Source: an uncultured Chlorobiaceae bacterium (GTDB lineage Bacteria; Bacteroidota; Chlorobiia; Chlorobiales; Chlorobiaceae). From it: DNA of 64,000 nt. Of the stretch, positions 48,421 to 57,908 are shown piece after piece (the first letter of the stretch is position 1; each line of letters opens with the position of its first letter). The position numbers were made by a program, and so were the translations under genes. The notes below the pieces were generated by a model. It was not told where the DNA came from and made no database searches. It was given only the letters and a program-made list of their open reading frames with translations. Location: positions 1 through 64,000 of the forward strand of contig CAJAJL010000077.1 of NCBI GenBank assembly GCA_903940125.1, read 5' to 3'.

Positions 48421-49164
48421 TTATTGGCTTTCCGTCAACTTGTAGAGTTCCTGAACCTCATTACGGCTCAGATATCGCCATTCACCACGCCGGAGTTCAC
48501 CAGCCTGGAGACCTGCATAAGCAACTCTTTCAAGCCGTTTAACCTCAAAACCGAGGGTTTCGAACATTCTTCGTACCTGGTGATTCTTCCCTTCATGAAT
48601 GCTCAGCAATACCTGCATGCCATCGTCGAGTATTTTTGCCCTGCAGGGACTAACCTTTTCCCCGGTGTCTTTTAAACGCATTCCCCCTGTCAGCTGCTGC
48701 AGAAGATTTGGCGTAAATTTTTCATTAAGGACAGCAATATACTCTTTTTTTACATTTGACGAAGGATGCATAAGTTTATGTGCAAGGGTACCGTCGTTGG
48801 TCAAAAGAATAACCCCTGTAGTTTTTCTGTCAAGCCGGCCTACGGGAAAGACCCTTTCTTTGACGTCAATAAAATCGAGCACCATTTCACGATTTTTTTC
48901 GTCACTGTTAGTGGTAATTACATTTCGGGGTTTGTTCAAAAGAATGTATACCTTTCTTGCCTCGGGCTGAGCAAACCGCTCGCCATCGACAATCACTTCG
49001 TCGCGAGACGGATTAACCATTATCCCCGGTGTTGTAATTACTGTGCCGTTTACCATTACACGCCCGGCAAGAACAAGCTGGTCGGCAGCCCTCCGTGAGG
49101 CTATGCCGCATGATGCCAGAAAACGGTTGATTCTGACTTCATCGTCTTTACTGCTGTTTTTCAT
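48421..49164 (-). CDS. ribosomal large subunit pseudouridine synthase (RluB/RsuA family)
   Basis: This 247-residue protein has an N-terminal S4 RNA-binding domain (RINRFLASCGIASRRAADQL) and a catalytic domain with the Asp motif FPVGRLDRKTTGVILLTNDG, then HEGKNHQVRRMFETLG. It modifies a uridine in 23S or 16S rRNA; the precise site is not readable. It overlaps scpB by four bases, a common scpB-rluB pairing. Confidence 0.92.
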   Translation of the reverse strand: MKNSSKDDEVRINRFLASCGIASRRAADQLVLAGRVMVNGTVITTPGIMVNPSRDEVIVDGERFAQPEARKVYILLNKPRNVITTNSDEKNREMVLDFIDVKERVFPVGRLDRKTTGVILLTNDGTLAHKLMHPSSNVKKEYIAVLNEKFTPNLLQQLTGGMRLKDTGEKVSPCRAKILDDGMQVLLSIHEGKNHQVRRMFETLGFEVKRLERVAYAGLQAGELRRGEWRYLSRNEVQELYKLTESQ

Positions 49165-49790
49165 TCTTTTGTATCGTTTCCTCTTGATAGTTGTCGAGTG
49201 ATTGTCTCTGCTTCACCCTCCTGCCGGGTCAAGTACTCCTGCTCTTCGTGCTCCTGGAGAATTTCTTTTATTTCGCGAAGTTTCGGCAGGTCTTTCAAGG
49301 AAGATAAGTGAAAAAGATCCAAAAATTCTCTGGTGGTTCCATACTGCAGTGGCTTGCCGGGAGAATCCGCCCTTCCTCGAACCTCTATGAAGCCGCGAAG
49401 CATAAGCCTGTCGATAGCATAATCGGGACTAACGCCGCGAATCTGCTGAATCTCTCCACGGGTAACCGGCTGATTATAGGCAATAACGGCAAGAACTTCA
49501 AGAAGAGACTGCGAGAGCCTTCTGCGAATGTTAGGGGCAAGAAGTTTTTTCAGGATATCGCCGAATTCCGGTTTGGAAAGAAAACGGTATCCACCGGCAA
49601 TCCGGTGGATATGAAAGGTTCTTCCGGTAGAGGTATACTCAGCATTGAGCTGCTCAATAATTGACTGAAACTCACCGGAATCAAGATCCCTGCCGGTAAC
49701 CTGTCTGATTGTCTGGAGGGTAACAGCTTCTTCAGAAGCAAAAATGACCGCCTCTATGTATTGCTGCAACTGCAGGTCCTGCTTCTGCAC
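49161..49790 (-). CDS. scpB: segregation and condensation protein B
   Basis: ScpB is a winged-helix partner of ScpA and SMC in the condensin complex. The 209-residue protein carries the family core YIEAVIFASEEAVTL, RRLSQSLLEVLAVIAYNQPVTR, and IRGVSPDYAIDRLMLRGFIEVRGRADSPGKPL. The tail beyond 185 is charged and variable. AAGGAA precedes the ATG. No scpA gene lies in the window; the smc gene is 10 kb away. Confidence 0.94.
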   Translation of the reverse strand: MQKQDLQLQQYIEAVIFASEEAVTLQTIRQVTGRDLDSGEFQSIIEQLNAEYTSTGRTFHIHRIAGGYRFLSKPEFGDILKKLLAPNIRRRLSQSLLEVLAVIAYNQPVTRGEIQQIRGVSPDYAIDRLMLRGFIEVRGRADSPGKPLQYGTTREFLDLFHLSSLKDLPKLREIKEILQEHEEQEYLTRQEGEAETITRQLSRGNDTKE

Positions 49791-49804
49791 ATTTTTCCTT
49801 TAGC

Positions 49805-50575
49805 CTATTTTGTCCGGGCAGTAGAGAAATTATGGTCGAGGCAAATGCCTTCTTCATAATTATACCATAACTGCTGACAGGGGAAGTTGTTTTCGTAAAG
49901 GGCCTTACCAATAATGACAGAATCTACACCGCAAGACTTAAGTTCATCGAGTCTTTTCAAATCCCCGGAATTGGTAACTCCGCCAGAAGCAGTGATTTTC
50001 ATCCCTGTTTTTTCTGCAAATTTTTTGGTGCTTTCATAACCAAATCCCTGCATCATGCCGTCTCGGGTTATGTCCGTATAAATCACCCGCTCAATTCCCA
50101 TCTCTTTCATCTGGAGTGCCAGATCGTAATCCTTCAAGCCACTGCTTTCAGTCCACCCTTTAATCTTAGGAACTCCGTTCTCGGCATCGATACCAACGAC
50201 AATCTGTGATGGGCGATATGTTTTTAAAAGTTCTTCAATCAGTTTGGGATTGGTAACTGCAGCTGAGCCAATCACAACACGACCAACCCCGATATCAAGA
50301 TAACGCTTGACCGCATCGACAGAGCGAATACCCCCGCCGACCTGCACTGGAATATCAAGATTATTTAAAATATCCCTGATTTTCTCAAAATTGACCATCT
50401 CTCCGGTAAGGGCGGCATCAAGGTCTACAATATGCAACATCTTGGCATTCTGCTTGCGCCAGATAATTGCCATGTCGAGTGGATTGTCGAGATATATTTT
50501 TTTCTGGCTGAAATCACCTCGGGTCAACCTTACACACTTTCCGTCCTTTATATCTATAGCAGGAATAATCAGCAT
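49805..50575 (-). CDS. hisA: phosphoribosylformimino-5-aminoimidazole carboxamide ribotide isomerase
   Basis: HisA performs the Amadori isomerisation step of histidine synthesis. The start is set at 50575 (MLIIPAIDIKDGKCVRL, 256 residues) because the extra residues in the track are not family-like. Motifs are AIDIKDGKCVRLTRGD, VQVGGGIRSVD, VVGIDAENG, IYTDITRDGMMQGF and ASGGVTNSGDL. The hisH gene is upstream. The hisI gene is 7 kb away, so histidine genes are scattered. Confidence 0.95.
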   Translation of the reverse strand: MLIIPAIDIKDGKCVRLTRGDFSQKKIYLDNPLDMAIIWRKQNAKMLHIVDLDAALTGEMVNFEKIRDILNNLDIPVQVGGGIRSVDAVKRYLDIGVGRVVIGSAAVTNPKLIEELLKTYRPSQIVVGIDAENGVPKIKGWTESSGLKDYDLALQMKEMGIERVIYTDITRDGMMQGFGYESTKKFAEKTGMKITASGGVTNSGDLKRLDELKSCGVDSVIIGKALYENNFPCQQLWYNYEEGICLDHNFSTARTK

Positions 50576-50597
50576 AACAAAGTAAAAAGAATCGGTT

Positions 50598-51203
50598 TCA
50601 ACACTCAGCAAAGTTTTTCAGAACTTGTAATCCGGCATCAGAACTTTTTTCCGGATGAAACTGAACTGCAAAAATACCATTTTTTTCGATAGCCGAACAA
50701 AAGTTTTTTCCAGCGAACCAGGTTGTTGCAGCGACAGCATCAAGTGAGACAGGCTCACAATAATAAGAGTGTACAAAATAGAAAAACGAGTGATCCGGAA
50801 TACCTCGAAAAAGAACACTCTCTTTCTGTTGATCAACCGAATTCCACCCTATCTGGGGTATCTTGTCAGTGTCGCTTATAAATCGCAGAACTCTGCCGGG
50901 AATCAGGTTCATTCCCTTGTAATCGCCCATTTCCTCACTGTCAGTCAACAGCAACTGCATACCAAGACATATTCCCAGGAGTTGTCCTCCTTTATCGACA
51001 TGTTCTGCAACTGCTTCGGTAAATCCGGATGCATTGAGGGACTCGATGGCCTGACCGAAAGCACCAACTCCAGGAAGAACTACCTTTCTATAACCGGCAA
51101 GTTTACCGGGATCACTGCTGACGACAGCCTTGACACCAAGGTAGTCAAATGACTTGAGAACAGAACGAAGATTACCAGCACCGTAATCGGCTATAAAAAC
51201 CAT
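50598..51203 (-). CDS. hisH: imidazole glycerol phosphate synthase subunit HisH
   Basis: HisH is the class I glutamine amidotransferase that feeds ammonia to HisF. The 201-residue protein has the oxyanion and nucleophile motif LLGICLGMQLL with Cys near 79, and the catalytic His and Glu in FAVQFHPEKSSDAG. It is followed by hisA after 22 bases. No hisF is in the window. Confidence 0.95.
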   Translation of the reverse strand: MVFIADYGAGNLRSVLKSFDYLGVKAVVSSDPGKLAGYRKVVLPGVGAFGQAIESLNASGFTEAVAEHVDKGGQLLGICLGMQLLLTDSEEMGDYKGMNLIPGRVLRFISDTDKIPQIGWNSVDQQKESVLFRGIPDHSFFYFVHSYYCEPVSLDAVAATTWFAGKNFCSAIEKNGIFAVQFHPEKSSDAGLQVLKNFAEC

Positions 51204-51220
51204 AAAAACCCTTTAACAGT

Positions 51221-51271
51221 GCAGAAAATCAGCCGATAAAATATCTGCAACCGGACTGTCTGATTTTCTGC
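51221..51271. repeat. 12-bp perfect inverted repeat in the hisH-nfnA gap
   Basis: GCAGAAAATCAG (51221-51232) is mirrored by CTGATTTTCTGC (51260-51271), with 27 bases between. A T-rich stretch follows on the plus strand. The element lies between divergent genes, where a terminator is unexpected. It may be an operator, part of a leader or an antisense/small RNA terminator. Confidence 0.6.
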
Positions 51272-51369
51272 TCATTTTTATATTTAATCAATAATGCTTA
51301 TTATAATGACTTTTTCACCTTAAAGGAAAAGCCGAAAAGCCTCTATCATCATACGAAATCGAAAAGCAA

Positions 51370-52206
51370 ATGCATAAGATTGTTTCTGCAATATTTTTAG
51401 CTGAAAATATCAAAAAAATTGAAATAGAGGCGCCTCGCATTGCTAAAAAAAGAAAAGCAGGCCAGTTTATCATGATAAGGGTGGGCCAGTCGGGCGAAAG
51501 AGTCCCGCTGACGATTGCAGATTCTGATCCTGAAAAAGGCACCATTACCATCATTGTTCAGGGAATGGGTAAATCTACAAGAGAGTTGAACACAAAAGAA
51601 GCCGGCGACACCATCAGTGATATTGTAGGGCCGCTCGGAACCCCTTCACACATTGAGAAGTTCGGAACCGCCGTCAGTATCGGCGGTGGGGTTGGTACAG
51701 CAATTGCCTATCCGACGGCTGTCGCTCTTAAGGAAGCCGGGAATTATGTTATTACCATTAACGGTGCCCGGTCAAAAGAGCTTGTGATTCTTGAGAACGA
51801 GATGAAAGCAGTGAGTGATGAGGCATACATTACAACAGATGACGGCTCATACGGCTTTCATGGTTTTGTCACCCAGAAACTTCAAGAGCTGATAGATTCA
51901 GGGAAAACAATCGATTATGTCCTTGCCATAGGACCTATCCCTATGATGAGAGCAATTGCTGAGGTCACCCGGCCCTACAATATTAAAACCATGGTCAGTC
52001 TCAATCCAATTATGGTTGATGGAACGGGCATGTGTGGCGGCTGCAGGGTGACAGTGGATAATCAGATTAAATTCGCCTGTGTTGACGGGCCTGAATTTGA
52101 TGCGCATCAAGTCGATTTTACAAACCTTACTGACCGGAACAAACTGTACCTGCCGGAAGAAAAAAAATCGGCTGAAGCATTTGCACACAAATGCAACCTG
52201 CAGTAA
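51370..52206 (+). CDS. NfnA/SudB-type FAD/NAD-binding ferredoxin-NADP reductase subunit
   Basis: This 278-residue protein belongs to the dihydroorotate-dehydrogenase-electron-transfer-like family. It has the FAD-binding part (GQSGERVPLTIADSD), the NAD-binding GTAVSIGGGVGTAIAYPTA, and C-terminal [2Fe-2S] cysteines in GTGMCGGCRVTVDNQIKFAC. It pairs with the following NfnB-like subunit. Such pairs perform electron-bifurcating transhydrogenation (NfnAB) or sulfide/polysulfide reduction (SudBA); in a green sulfur bacterium NADPH balance is the likelier role. Confidence 0.9.
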   Translation: MHKIVSAIFLAENIKKIEIEAPRIAKKRKAGQFIMIRVGQSGERVPLTIADSDPEKGTITIIVQGMGKSTRELNTKEAGDTISDIVGPLGTPSHIEKFGTAVSIGGGVGTAIAYPTAVALKEAGNYVITINGARSKELVILENEMKAVSDEAYITTDDGSYGFHGFVTQKLQELIDSGKTIDYVLAIGPIPMMRAIAEVTRPYNIKTMVSLNPIMVDGTGMCGGCRVTVDNQIKFACVDGPEFDAHQVDFTNLTDRNKLYLPEEKKSAEAFAHKCNLQ

Positions 52207-52323
52207 GCAGGAATACAATACCTGTTGGATTTATCACTCTGTCATCACGACTTTCCTGCCGTTGAACTTTGCAGGGATGGCTTTTTTTGTATAAACACAC
52301 CATCTTTTTTAATTGAAATAACT

Positions 52324-53769
52324 ATGGCCACACAACATATCACGACCAAAGAGCGCTTTGCCATTCCGCGCCAGGAAATGCCTGCTCAGAAAGCGGATGT
52401 CCGGAATAAAAACTTCAAGGAAGTGAATCTTGGTTATACACCTGAGCTGGCACAGAAAGAAGCGCTTCGTTGTATTCAGTGCAAGGATCCAGCCTGCATC
52501 AAGGGATGCCCGGTTAATATCAAGATAGATCAGTTTATCAAGCTTATAGCGGATGGCAATTTTCTGGGTGCAGCAAGAAAGATCAAGGAGGATAATGTCC
52601 TTCCGGCAATCTGTGGAAGAGTGTGCCCACAGGAAGACCAGTGCGAAAAAACCTGCATTCTTACAAAAAAGCATACATCAGTTGCTATCGGAAATCTGGA
52701 GCGATTTGCCGCCGATTACGAGCGTGAAACCGGTAATGTTGAGCTGCCAACCGTAAAAGCCTCTACCGGTAAAAAAATAGCGGTTATCGGCAGCGGACCG
52801 GCCGGACTCAGCTGCGCTAATGATCTTATCCAATTGGGCCATTCGGTCACGGTTTTTGAGGCGTTACACGAACTAGGGGGCGTTCTGGTCTATGGCATTC
52901 CCGAATTCAGGCTTCCTAAGGAGATTGTAAAGTCAGAAATTGACGGGTTAAAAAAACTTGGTGTCAACTTTATAACCAACGCTGTCGCCGGACGTTCGAT
53001 TACCGTAGACGAACTGCTGAAAGAGGAGGGATTTGACGCTGTCTTTATTGGTGTTGGAGCAGGTCTGCCATGGTTTTTGGGTATCCCTGGTGAAAACCTT
53101 CTCGGGGTATATTCGGCAAATGAGTTTTTAACCAGGGTCAACTTGATGAAATCGTATCAATTCCCTGAAAATGATACTCCGGTGTTCAACTGCAAGGGGA
53201 AAAATGTGGCTGTGTTCGGGGGAGGCAATACCGCAATGGATGCTGTAAGAACTGCCAAAAGACTGGGCGCCGAGCATGCCTATATTGTTTACCGCCGTTC
53301 AGAAGCTGAAATGCCGGCACGTCTTGAGGAAGTGCATCACGCAAGGGAAGAGGGAATTGAATTCCTTATGCTTATGAACCCTTTGGAATTTGTCGGCAAT
53401 GAACAACAGTGGCTTACTGGAGCCAAATGTCTCAGGATGGAACTTGGCGAACCAGACGAGTCCGGACGTCGACGTCCTGTGCCGATAAAAGGTTCTGAGT
53501 TCATTCTTCCTATCGATATGGCAGTTATTTCAATCGGTAATGGTTCGAACCCGCTTATCAAACAAACCACTCCTGATATCGAAGTGAGCAAGCGCGACAC
53601 TATTGTGGTGGATATGAACACGATGGCCACATCCAAAGATGATGTCTATGCCGGCGGCGATATTGTAACCGGTGGAGCAACCGTTATTCTTGCCATGGGC
53701 GCAGGTCGTACAGCAGCCAAAGCCATCCACGAAAAACTGACGGGTATTGAAACTGTGCAGCCAGTTTGA
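52324..53769 (+). CDS. NfnB/SudA-type NADPH-dependent flavoprotein (glutamate synthase small-subunit-like)
   Basis: The start is set at 52324 (MATQHITTKERFAIPRQ, 481 residues), which matches the family. It has N-terminal Fe-S cysteines (CIQCKDPACIKGCPVNIKI and ICGRVCPQEDQCEKTCI), the FAD motif VIGSGPAGLSCANDLIQLGH, and the NADPH motif VAVFGGGNTAMDAVRTAKR. It works with the upstream NfnA-like subunit, separated by about 117 bases. The gene ends three bases before the convergent DUF1499 gene. Confidence 0.92.
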   Translation: MATQHITTKERFAIPRQEMPAQKADVRNKNFKEVNLGYTPELAQKEALRCIQCKDPACIKGCPVNIKIDQFIKLIADGNFLGAARKIKEDNVLPAICGRVCPQEDQCEKTCILTKKHTSVAIGNLERFAADYERETGNVELPTVKASTGKKIAVIGSGPAGLSCANDLIQLGHSVTVFEALHELGGVLVYGIPEFRLPKEIVKSEIDGLKKLGVNFITNAVAGRSITVDELLKEEGFDAVFIGVGAGLPWFLGIPGENLLGVYSANEFLTRVNLMKSYQFPENDTPVFNCKGKNVAVFGGGNTAMDAVRTAKRLGAEHAYIVYRRSEAEMPARLEEVHHAREEGIEFLMLMNPLEFVGNEQQWLTGAKCLRMELGEPDESGRRRPVPIKGSEFILPIDMAVISIGNGSNPLIKQTTPDIEVSKRDTIVVDMNTMATSKDDVYAGGDIVTGGATVILAMGAGRTAAKAIHEKLTGIETVQPV

Positions 53770-53771
53770 CT

Positions 53772-54221
53772 TTAACGATGATGTCGGACATTTTGCAATG
53801 CAGTCCGCAACTGCTCGACCCGTCCACGATTGACTCCAAGGTCCGATATTCCGAGCCTTGAAGCCGATCGGACATGGATAACTCCTTCACTTGCATTTAA
53901 GCGGAACTCGACGTCATCGATAAAGCCAAAAACAGGTACCGTAAAGGTCGACCAAAGATACTCTTTACCTTCATCATGCACTATGCCGCCCTGTTCTCCG
54001 ATAACAGTCTTCAGATCCGCCCAGGCCTGCTCAGGTGAACCACTGAAGGCTAACGGGGCAATCTTGAACAACGGATTGGTGCTTTCACTGCTCACACAGT
54101 TCGGTGTTCCAGGACATGCTCTCAGCTTTCCATCCACTAACTGCGGTTTTTCCTTGGGCTGAGGCCATAACCCTGAGAGCTGACTGGTTAGAGCTCCGAC
54201 TGCATCACTGAATATATCCAT
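53772..54221 (-). CDS. DUF1499 domain protein
   Basis: This 149-residue protein carries the DUF1499 hallmark ACPGTPNCVSSES and the segment KEYLWSTFTVPVFGFIDDVEFRLNA, ending SRLGISDLGVNRGRVEQLR. No function is established for the family. No signal peptide is evident, though members are often membrane-associated. It is convergent with nfnB and follows the NYN gene by 35 bases. Confidence 0.88.
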   Translation of the reverse strand: MDIFSDAVGALTSQLSGLWPQPKEKPQLVDGKLRACPGTPNCVSSESTNPLFKIAPLAFSGSPEQAWADLKTVIGEQGGIVHDEGKEYLWSTFTVPVFGFIDDVEFRLNASEGVIHVRSASRLGISDLGVNRGRVEQLRTALQNVRHHR

Positions 54222-54256
54222 GAATTGTTCTCCATTTTATTGAAATGCAAACCATA

Positions 54257-55099
54257 CTAACCCTCTATCCTCGAAGCCAGCTCTTCAGCCATCTTTTTAT
54301 CAACAAGTTTAACAGTAATTTCGGCAATTTCACGAGCAGTATTGACATGAAAAACAGAAACCTCAAAAACATCGGCCATTCGGACAATTGCCGTTAAGTC
54401 TTTGATATATTTGCTGATCCCAAGAAAACTAAGGGGAAGAAGACACTTCACATGAAAGGGATTACTTAAAAAAATTCCGTAAGGCTTGACCTTCAGGACT
54501 GTACCGGTAAAGAGTTCGCCGATATCGGGAAGTCGCACAGAAAATTCCTGCTCACTGCCTGCAAGAGCACCCTCAAGACGAGATGGATCACCCTGCCTGA
54601 CCTGTTCGATTCGTTCTTTCAGAACTGAGATATCACCATATACTATACCGGGTTCGGCAAGCAGCTCTCTTGCGCTTAAGCCCTGAGTAGAATAAACGAT
54701 AACCTCTTTTCCTTTCTCTTTCAAAGCCCTGAGTAAAGGAATAAAATCACTGTCGCCACTAAACAGAATAAACGTATCGTACTGATCTATACTGATTAAG
54801 GCATCAACAACAAGTTCAACATCAAGGTTGCCTTTCATGACAATCACTCCTGTTTCCCTGTTGACAATTTTTTTGACCGATTTTGAGGTGATACGATAGC
54901 CGTGTGCAATCAGCACTCTGGTGAATGCCGCATTTTCTTCAGAAACCGGTTCGGATGCCGGAACATAATAATTTGCCTGAACAGAGGCATACCCTGACAT
55001 AAAAAATGACATCAGACGGGAAAAATCGATCTGCCAGCCAAGATGACGCTGGGTAAAAAACAGGTTTGCTCCGTCTATAAAAACAGCCGCACGACCCAT
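54257..55099 (-). CDS. NYN (LabA/DUF88) domain protein with C-terminal S1-like domain
   Basis: This 280-residue protein has a PIN-like NYN nuclease domain at 1-160 (RAAVFIDGANLFFTQ, LDVELVVDALISIDQYD, FILFSGDSDFIPLLRALKEKGK) with the acidic residues expected for metal binding. A C-terminal S1/OB-type RNA-binding domain spans about 185-275 (FTGTVLKVKPYGIFLSN). The combination suggests an RNA-binding ribonuclease. No direct partner is visible. Its start and length look normal. Confidence 0.85.
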   Translation of the reverse strand: MGRAAVFIDGANLFFTQRHLGWQIDFSRLMSFFMSGYASVQANYYVPASEPVSEENAAFTRVLIAHGYRITSKSVKKIVNRETGVIVMKGNLDVELVVDALISIDQYDTFILFSGDSDFIPLLRALKEKGKEVIVYSTQGLSARELLAEPGIVYGDISVLKERIEQVRQGDPSRLEGALAGSEQEFSVRLPDIGELFTGTVLKVKPYGIFLSNPFHVKCLLPLSFLGISKYIKDLTAIVRMADVFEVSVFHVNTAREIAEITVKLVDKKMAEELASRIEG

Positions 55100-55205
55100 A
55101 CTCTCAGCTCCTTATATTATTCAGCTTTATATCTTCACTTTACTGTAAATAGTAAACATCAGAAGGGTATTAACCATTCACTTTTTACAAGGAAGGAGAT
55201 TATAA

Positions 55206-56225
55206 TCATCGCCAGCTCATGATCTGCCTTGCAGCATCGGTAACTCTCGATGCAAGATAGGAGGTAAACGCCGGAGTGCTATTCAGACAGGGAATAGATG
55301 TTGCCTGTCTGACGGATGAAGAGCAGAGAAGCTCTTCCGCCCGATGTATGGTTTCATTTCCATCGGCAAAATAGCCGCAACCAAAAAGATCTACAGCAAC
55401 AGAGCTTTCTGCTTTAAATATGGCCGAGATCTCTTCAAATGAAGGTTTTGTCCACTCTCCGCCGACATTGTGGTTGAGATAGACCGTCATTATTCTGGAG
55501 TAGGGATTTCTTGGATCACTGACCATCAGGGCCTTAAGGCGCTCTGCAAATGTCATAGTTTCTTCCCGACCGGTACGGAAAAGAGGAGTATCGCCCTTTG
55601 CATCTTTAACCAGGGTTCCATGAAAAAGAAGAAGCAGAACTCTTTTTTCCTCTTTTTCAGGCGAGAGTGCCTGGCCATGTCGGAAAGTATCCTCAAATAA
55701 ATAATCACAGTAGATTGAGTGCAGCTTCGCATCGTTCCAAAACCTGCTGAGCACTTTTACTTTTCCAAGTTCCTCCGGGCTGCGAGTTGCTGCCAGACAG
55801 GAACAAAGCTGTCCACAGGAAAGTGTGTTGTCGATAGGCGACATGGAAACAATCACCTGTCCATCGTAGAATCGAGTCTCCTCAATAATTTTTTCGACGT
55901 AGGGCGGTGAGGCTGAAAAAGCTGAATATACCTCAAAATCGAATGCCATTGCAGATGATGATGCGTTCAGATACTGCTGCAGAGCGTCTGCCTGGTCACG
56001 CGTGATCCGATTATGCGGTGAACATTGTGCGTTGGTACGTGAGCGAACAAGCTTTTTTATCGATGACGTTACTGCTATCGTCTTCTGCAAAGAGCCGGAG
56101 ATAGGCATGACCTGCGAAGCATGGGCCAGGGTCTGGCGTGTCACCCTGTAGTTTTCCATGAAACGGGTTGTTTCAGCCTCGCCATGCGCAGCAAGAATAA
56201 CCGCAATTTTAGCTCTTGATGCCAT
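55206..56225 (-). CDS. hemH: ferrochelatase family protein
   Basis: Ferrochelatase inserts iron into protoporphyrin IX at the end of haem synthesis. The 339-residue protein is divergent but keeps the catalytic His in LLLLFHGTLV and the Glu motif GYFADGNETIHRAEEL, the counterparts of SAHG and the C-terminal E-x3-E helix. The N-terminus ILAAHGEAETTRF stands in place of the usual NLGTP motif. In green sulfur bacteria it competes with bacteriochlorophyll synthesis at protoporphyrin. It is 17 bases after the HlyD-like gene. Confidence 0.82.
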   Translation of the reverse strand: MASRAKIAVILAAHGEAETTRFMENYRVTRQTLAHASQVMPISGSLQKTIAVTSSIKKLVRSRTNAQCSPHNRITRDQADALQQYLNASSSAMAFDFEVYSAFSASPPYVEKIIEETRFYDGQVIVSMSPIDNTLSCGQLCSCLAATRSPEELGKVKVLSRFWNDAKLHSIYCDYLFEDTFRHGQALSPEKEEKRVLLLLFHGTLVKDAKGDTPLFRTGREETMTFAERLKALMVSDPRNPYSRIMTVYLNHNVGGEWTKPSFEEISAIFKAESSVAVDLFGCGYFADGNETIHRAEELLCSSSVRQATSIPCLNSTPAFTSYLASRVTDAARQIMSWR

Positions 56226-56242
56226 CAGCTGCAGTATTAATC

Positions 56243-57325
56243 TCAGGACTTTCGAGCAGCGATGATTCTGACATCAAGACCTTCCCGTAAGCTCTTATCA
56301 GGAAGCAAAGCAATTTTATCGCCTTTTTTAAGTCCCTGCAAAACCTCAATAAACGTCATATCGCTGGCACCCTGCCGAATAAGCTGTTTTTTCAATCGTC
56401 CATTGTCAATTTTCCAAACGTAGCTCTGATGGTTTTCCTCAAACACGGAACTTTTTCTGACAAGAAGAGCGTGCTGCTTTGTATTGTATATAATATTTGC
56501 TGTAGCGGTCATGCCGGCCTGGATATTGCCAACCGGTTTTGCAAAGGTCAAATAAATCTTTGATGTCTTGGTGATCTTGTCTGTCTGGGGCACTATACGA
56601 GAGACAACTGCAGAGAGGCGTTTATCAGGATAGGCATCAAAAGCAACCGTTGCCGCCTGACCATTGCGGATCTTGGGAACATCCAGTTCATCAACCTCTA
56701 CACTCACCAGATAACTTGATGTATCAACGACTCTTGCAACCAGCGTATTGAGTGTGACATAATCACCCTCCTTGACATTCTGCAAGGTCAGCGTACCTGA
56801 AAAAGGTGCTCTAACGGTCAGCTTTTTGAGATCATCCTCACGCATCTTTACCATAAACTCCTTTTGCTGGAGCAACTCTTCAGCCTGAATGCGGTTTTTT
56901 TCGGCATCGTCAACCTCCTGGCGGGATATCGCCCCTTCCTTAAAGAGGTTTTTCTTTCTGATACTTTGAAGTGAGTTATCCTTCATCAGTGCCTGCTGTT
57001 CTGCAAAGGCAGCCTTTGCCTGACGAACGGCAAGCTGGGGATTAGGACTGTTGATTTCAAGGATTTTCTGGCCGGCAGTGACTTTCTGACCTTCGAGAGC
57101 ACCGATGTAACTGACTGTTCCTGAATACTCAGCACTGAGGTTGGCAACTGCATCTGCCTCAACAAACCCTGTACCATAGATGGCCTGAACAAGTTCAGCA
57201 TAGGTGACCTCTCCAGCCTCAATATCGACACTATTACCTTTGGTGATCAGAAAAACAACAGTCGCGACAAAAACAACTGCAAGAGCTATGGAATATTTTG
57301 GAAGAAATTTTTGAAGGGACTTCAT
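56243..57325 (-). CDS. HlyD/RND-type periplasmic adaptor protein
   Basis: This 360-residue membrane-fusion protein has an N-terminal anchor (ALAVVFVATVVFLITKG), a split biotinyl-lipoyl domain (VSYIGALEGQKVTAGQKI and RAPFSGTLTLQNVKEGDYV), and a helical hairpin with EQQALMKDNSLQSIRKKNLF, followed by barrel domains. It would link an inner membrane pump to an outer membrane channel. No ABC or RND pump gene is next to it; hemH follows instead. Confidence 0.88.
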   Translation of the reverse strand: MKSLQKFLPKYSIALAVVFVATVVFLITKGNSVDIEAGEVTYAELVQAIYGTGFVEADAVANLSAEYSGTVSYIGALEGQKVTAGQKILEINSPNPQLAVRQAKAAFAEQQALMKDNSLQSIRKKNLFKEGAISRQEVDDAEKNRIQAEELLQQKEFMVKMREDDLKKLTVRAPFSGTLTLQNVKEGDYVTLNTLVARVVDTSSYLVSVEVDELDVPKIRNGQAATVAFDAYPDKRLSAVVSRIVPQTDKITKTSKIYLTFAKPVGNIQAGMTATANIIYNTKQHALLVRKSSVFEENHQSYVWKIDNGRLKKQLIRQGASDMTFIEVLQGLKKGDKIALLPDKSLREGLDVRIIAARKS

Positions 57326-57493
57326 TGGTACCGTTATTATTGATTCAGCTTAAGGAAGTTACATGTTTTGAACTTTTTATCCATTCTGACCTTGGTTTTT
57401 CCATAATTTTATCAATCTTTAAACACATTTTTCTTTCCGTGAGATGCAAAACACTAAGAGTATTGCATAAAAAACACTTAATCTACACCTTCA

Positions 57494-57907
57494 ATGGGCG
57501 ATAATCAAGATTTACAGAAAAGCTTTCTTGAAACGGTCAAGTTCGATGATAAAGGACTTGTTCCGGCAATTGTTCAGGACCATGAAACAGGAAAGGTACT
57601 GATGATGGCATGGATGAATCGGGAGAGCCTTCAGATGACACTGGACAAAAAGAAAGCGTGTTACTGGAGCCGCAGCCGTAAAGAACTCTGGCTGAAAGGT
57701 GAATCATCAGGCAACATGCAGTCGGTTCACGAGATTCTGATTGACTGCGATGGCGACACACTGCTTTTAAAAGTCTCACAAATCGGCGGAGCCTGCCATG
57801 TCGGGTATCACTCCTGCTTTTATCGCAAAGCCAAAGATGATACAACAATGGAAATCTGTGATACTCTGATGTTTAACCCGGAAGATGTCTATGGTAAAAA
57901 AAGCTGA
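57494..57907 (+). CDS. hisI: phosphoribosyl-AMP cyclohydrolase
   Basis: HisI opens the purine ring in the third step of histidine synthesis. The 137-residue protein has the zinc and magnesium motifs [31 protein letters not shown] and [13 protein letters not shown]. It is a stand-alone enzyme without the HisE domain. The downstream menG gene begins at its stop. Confidence 0.95.
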   Translation: MGDNQDLQKSFLETVKFDDKGLVPAIVQDHETGKVLMMAWMNRESLQMTLDKKKACYWSRSRKELWLKGESSGNMQSVHEILIDCDGDTLLLKVSQIGGACHVGYHSCFYRKAKDDTTMEICDTLMFNPEDVYGKKS

Positions 57908-57908
57908 T

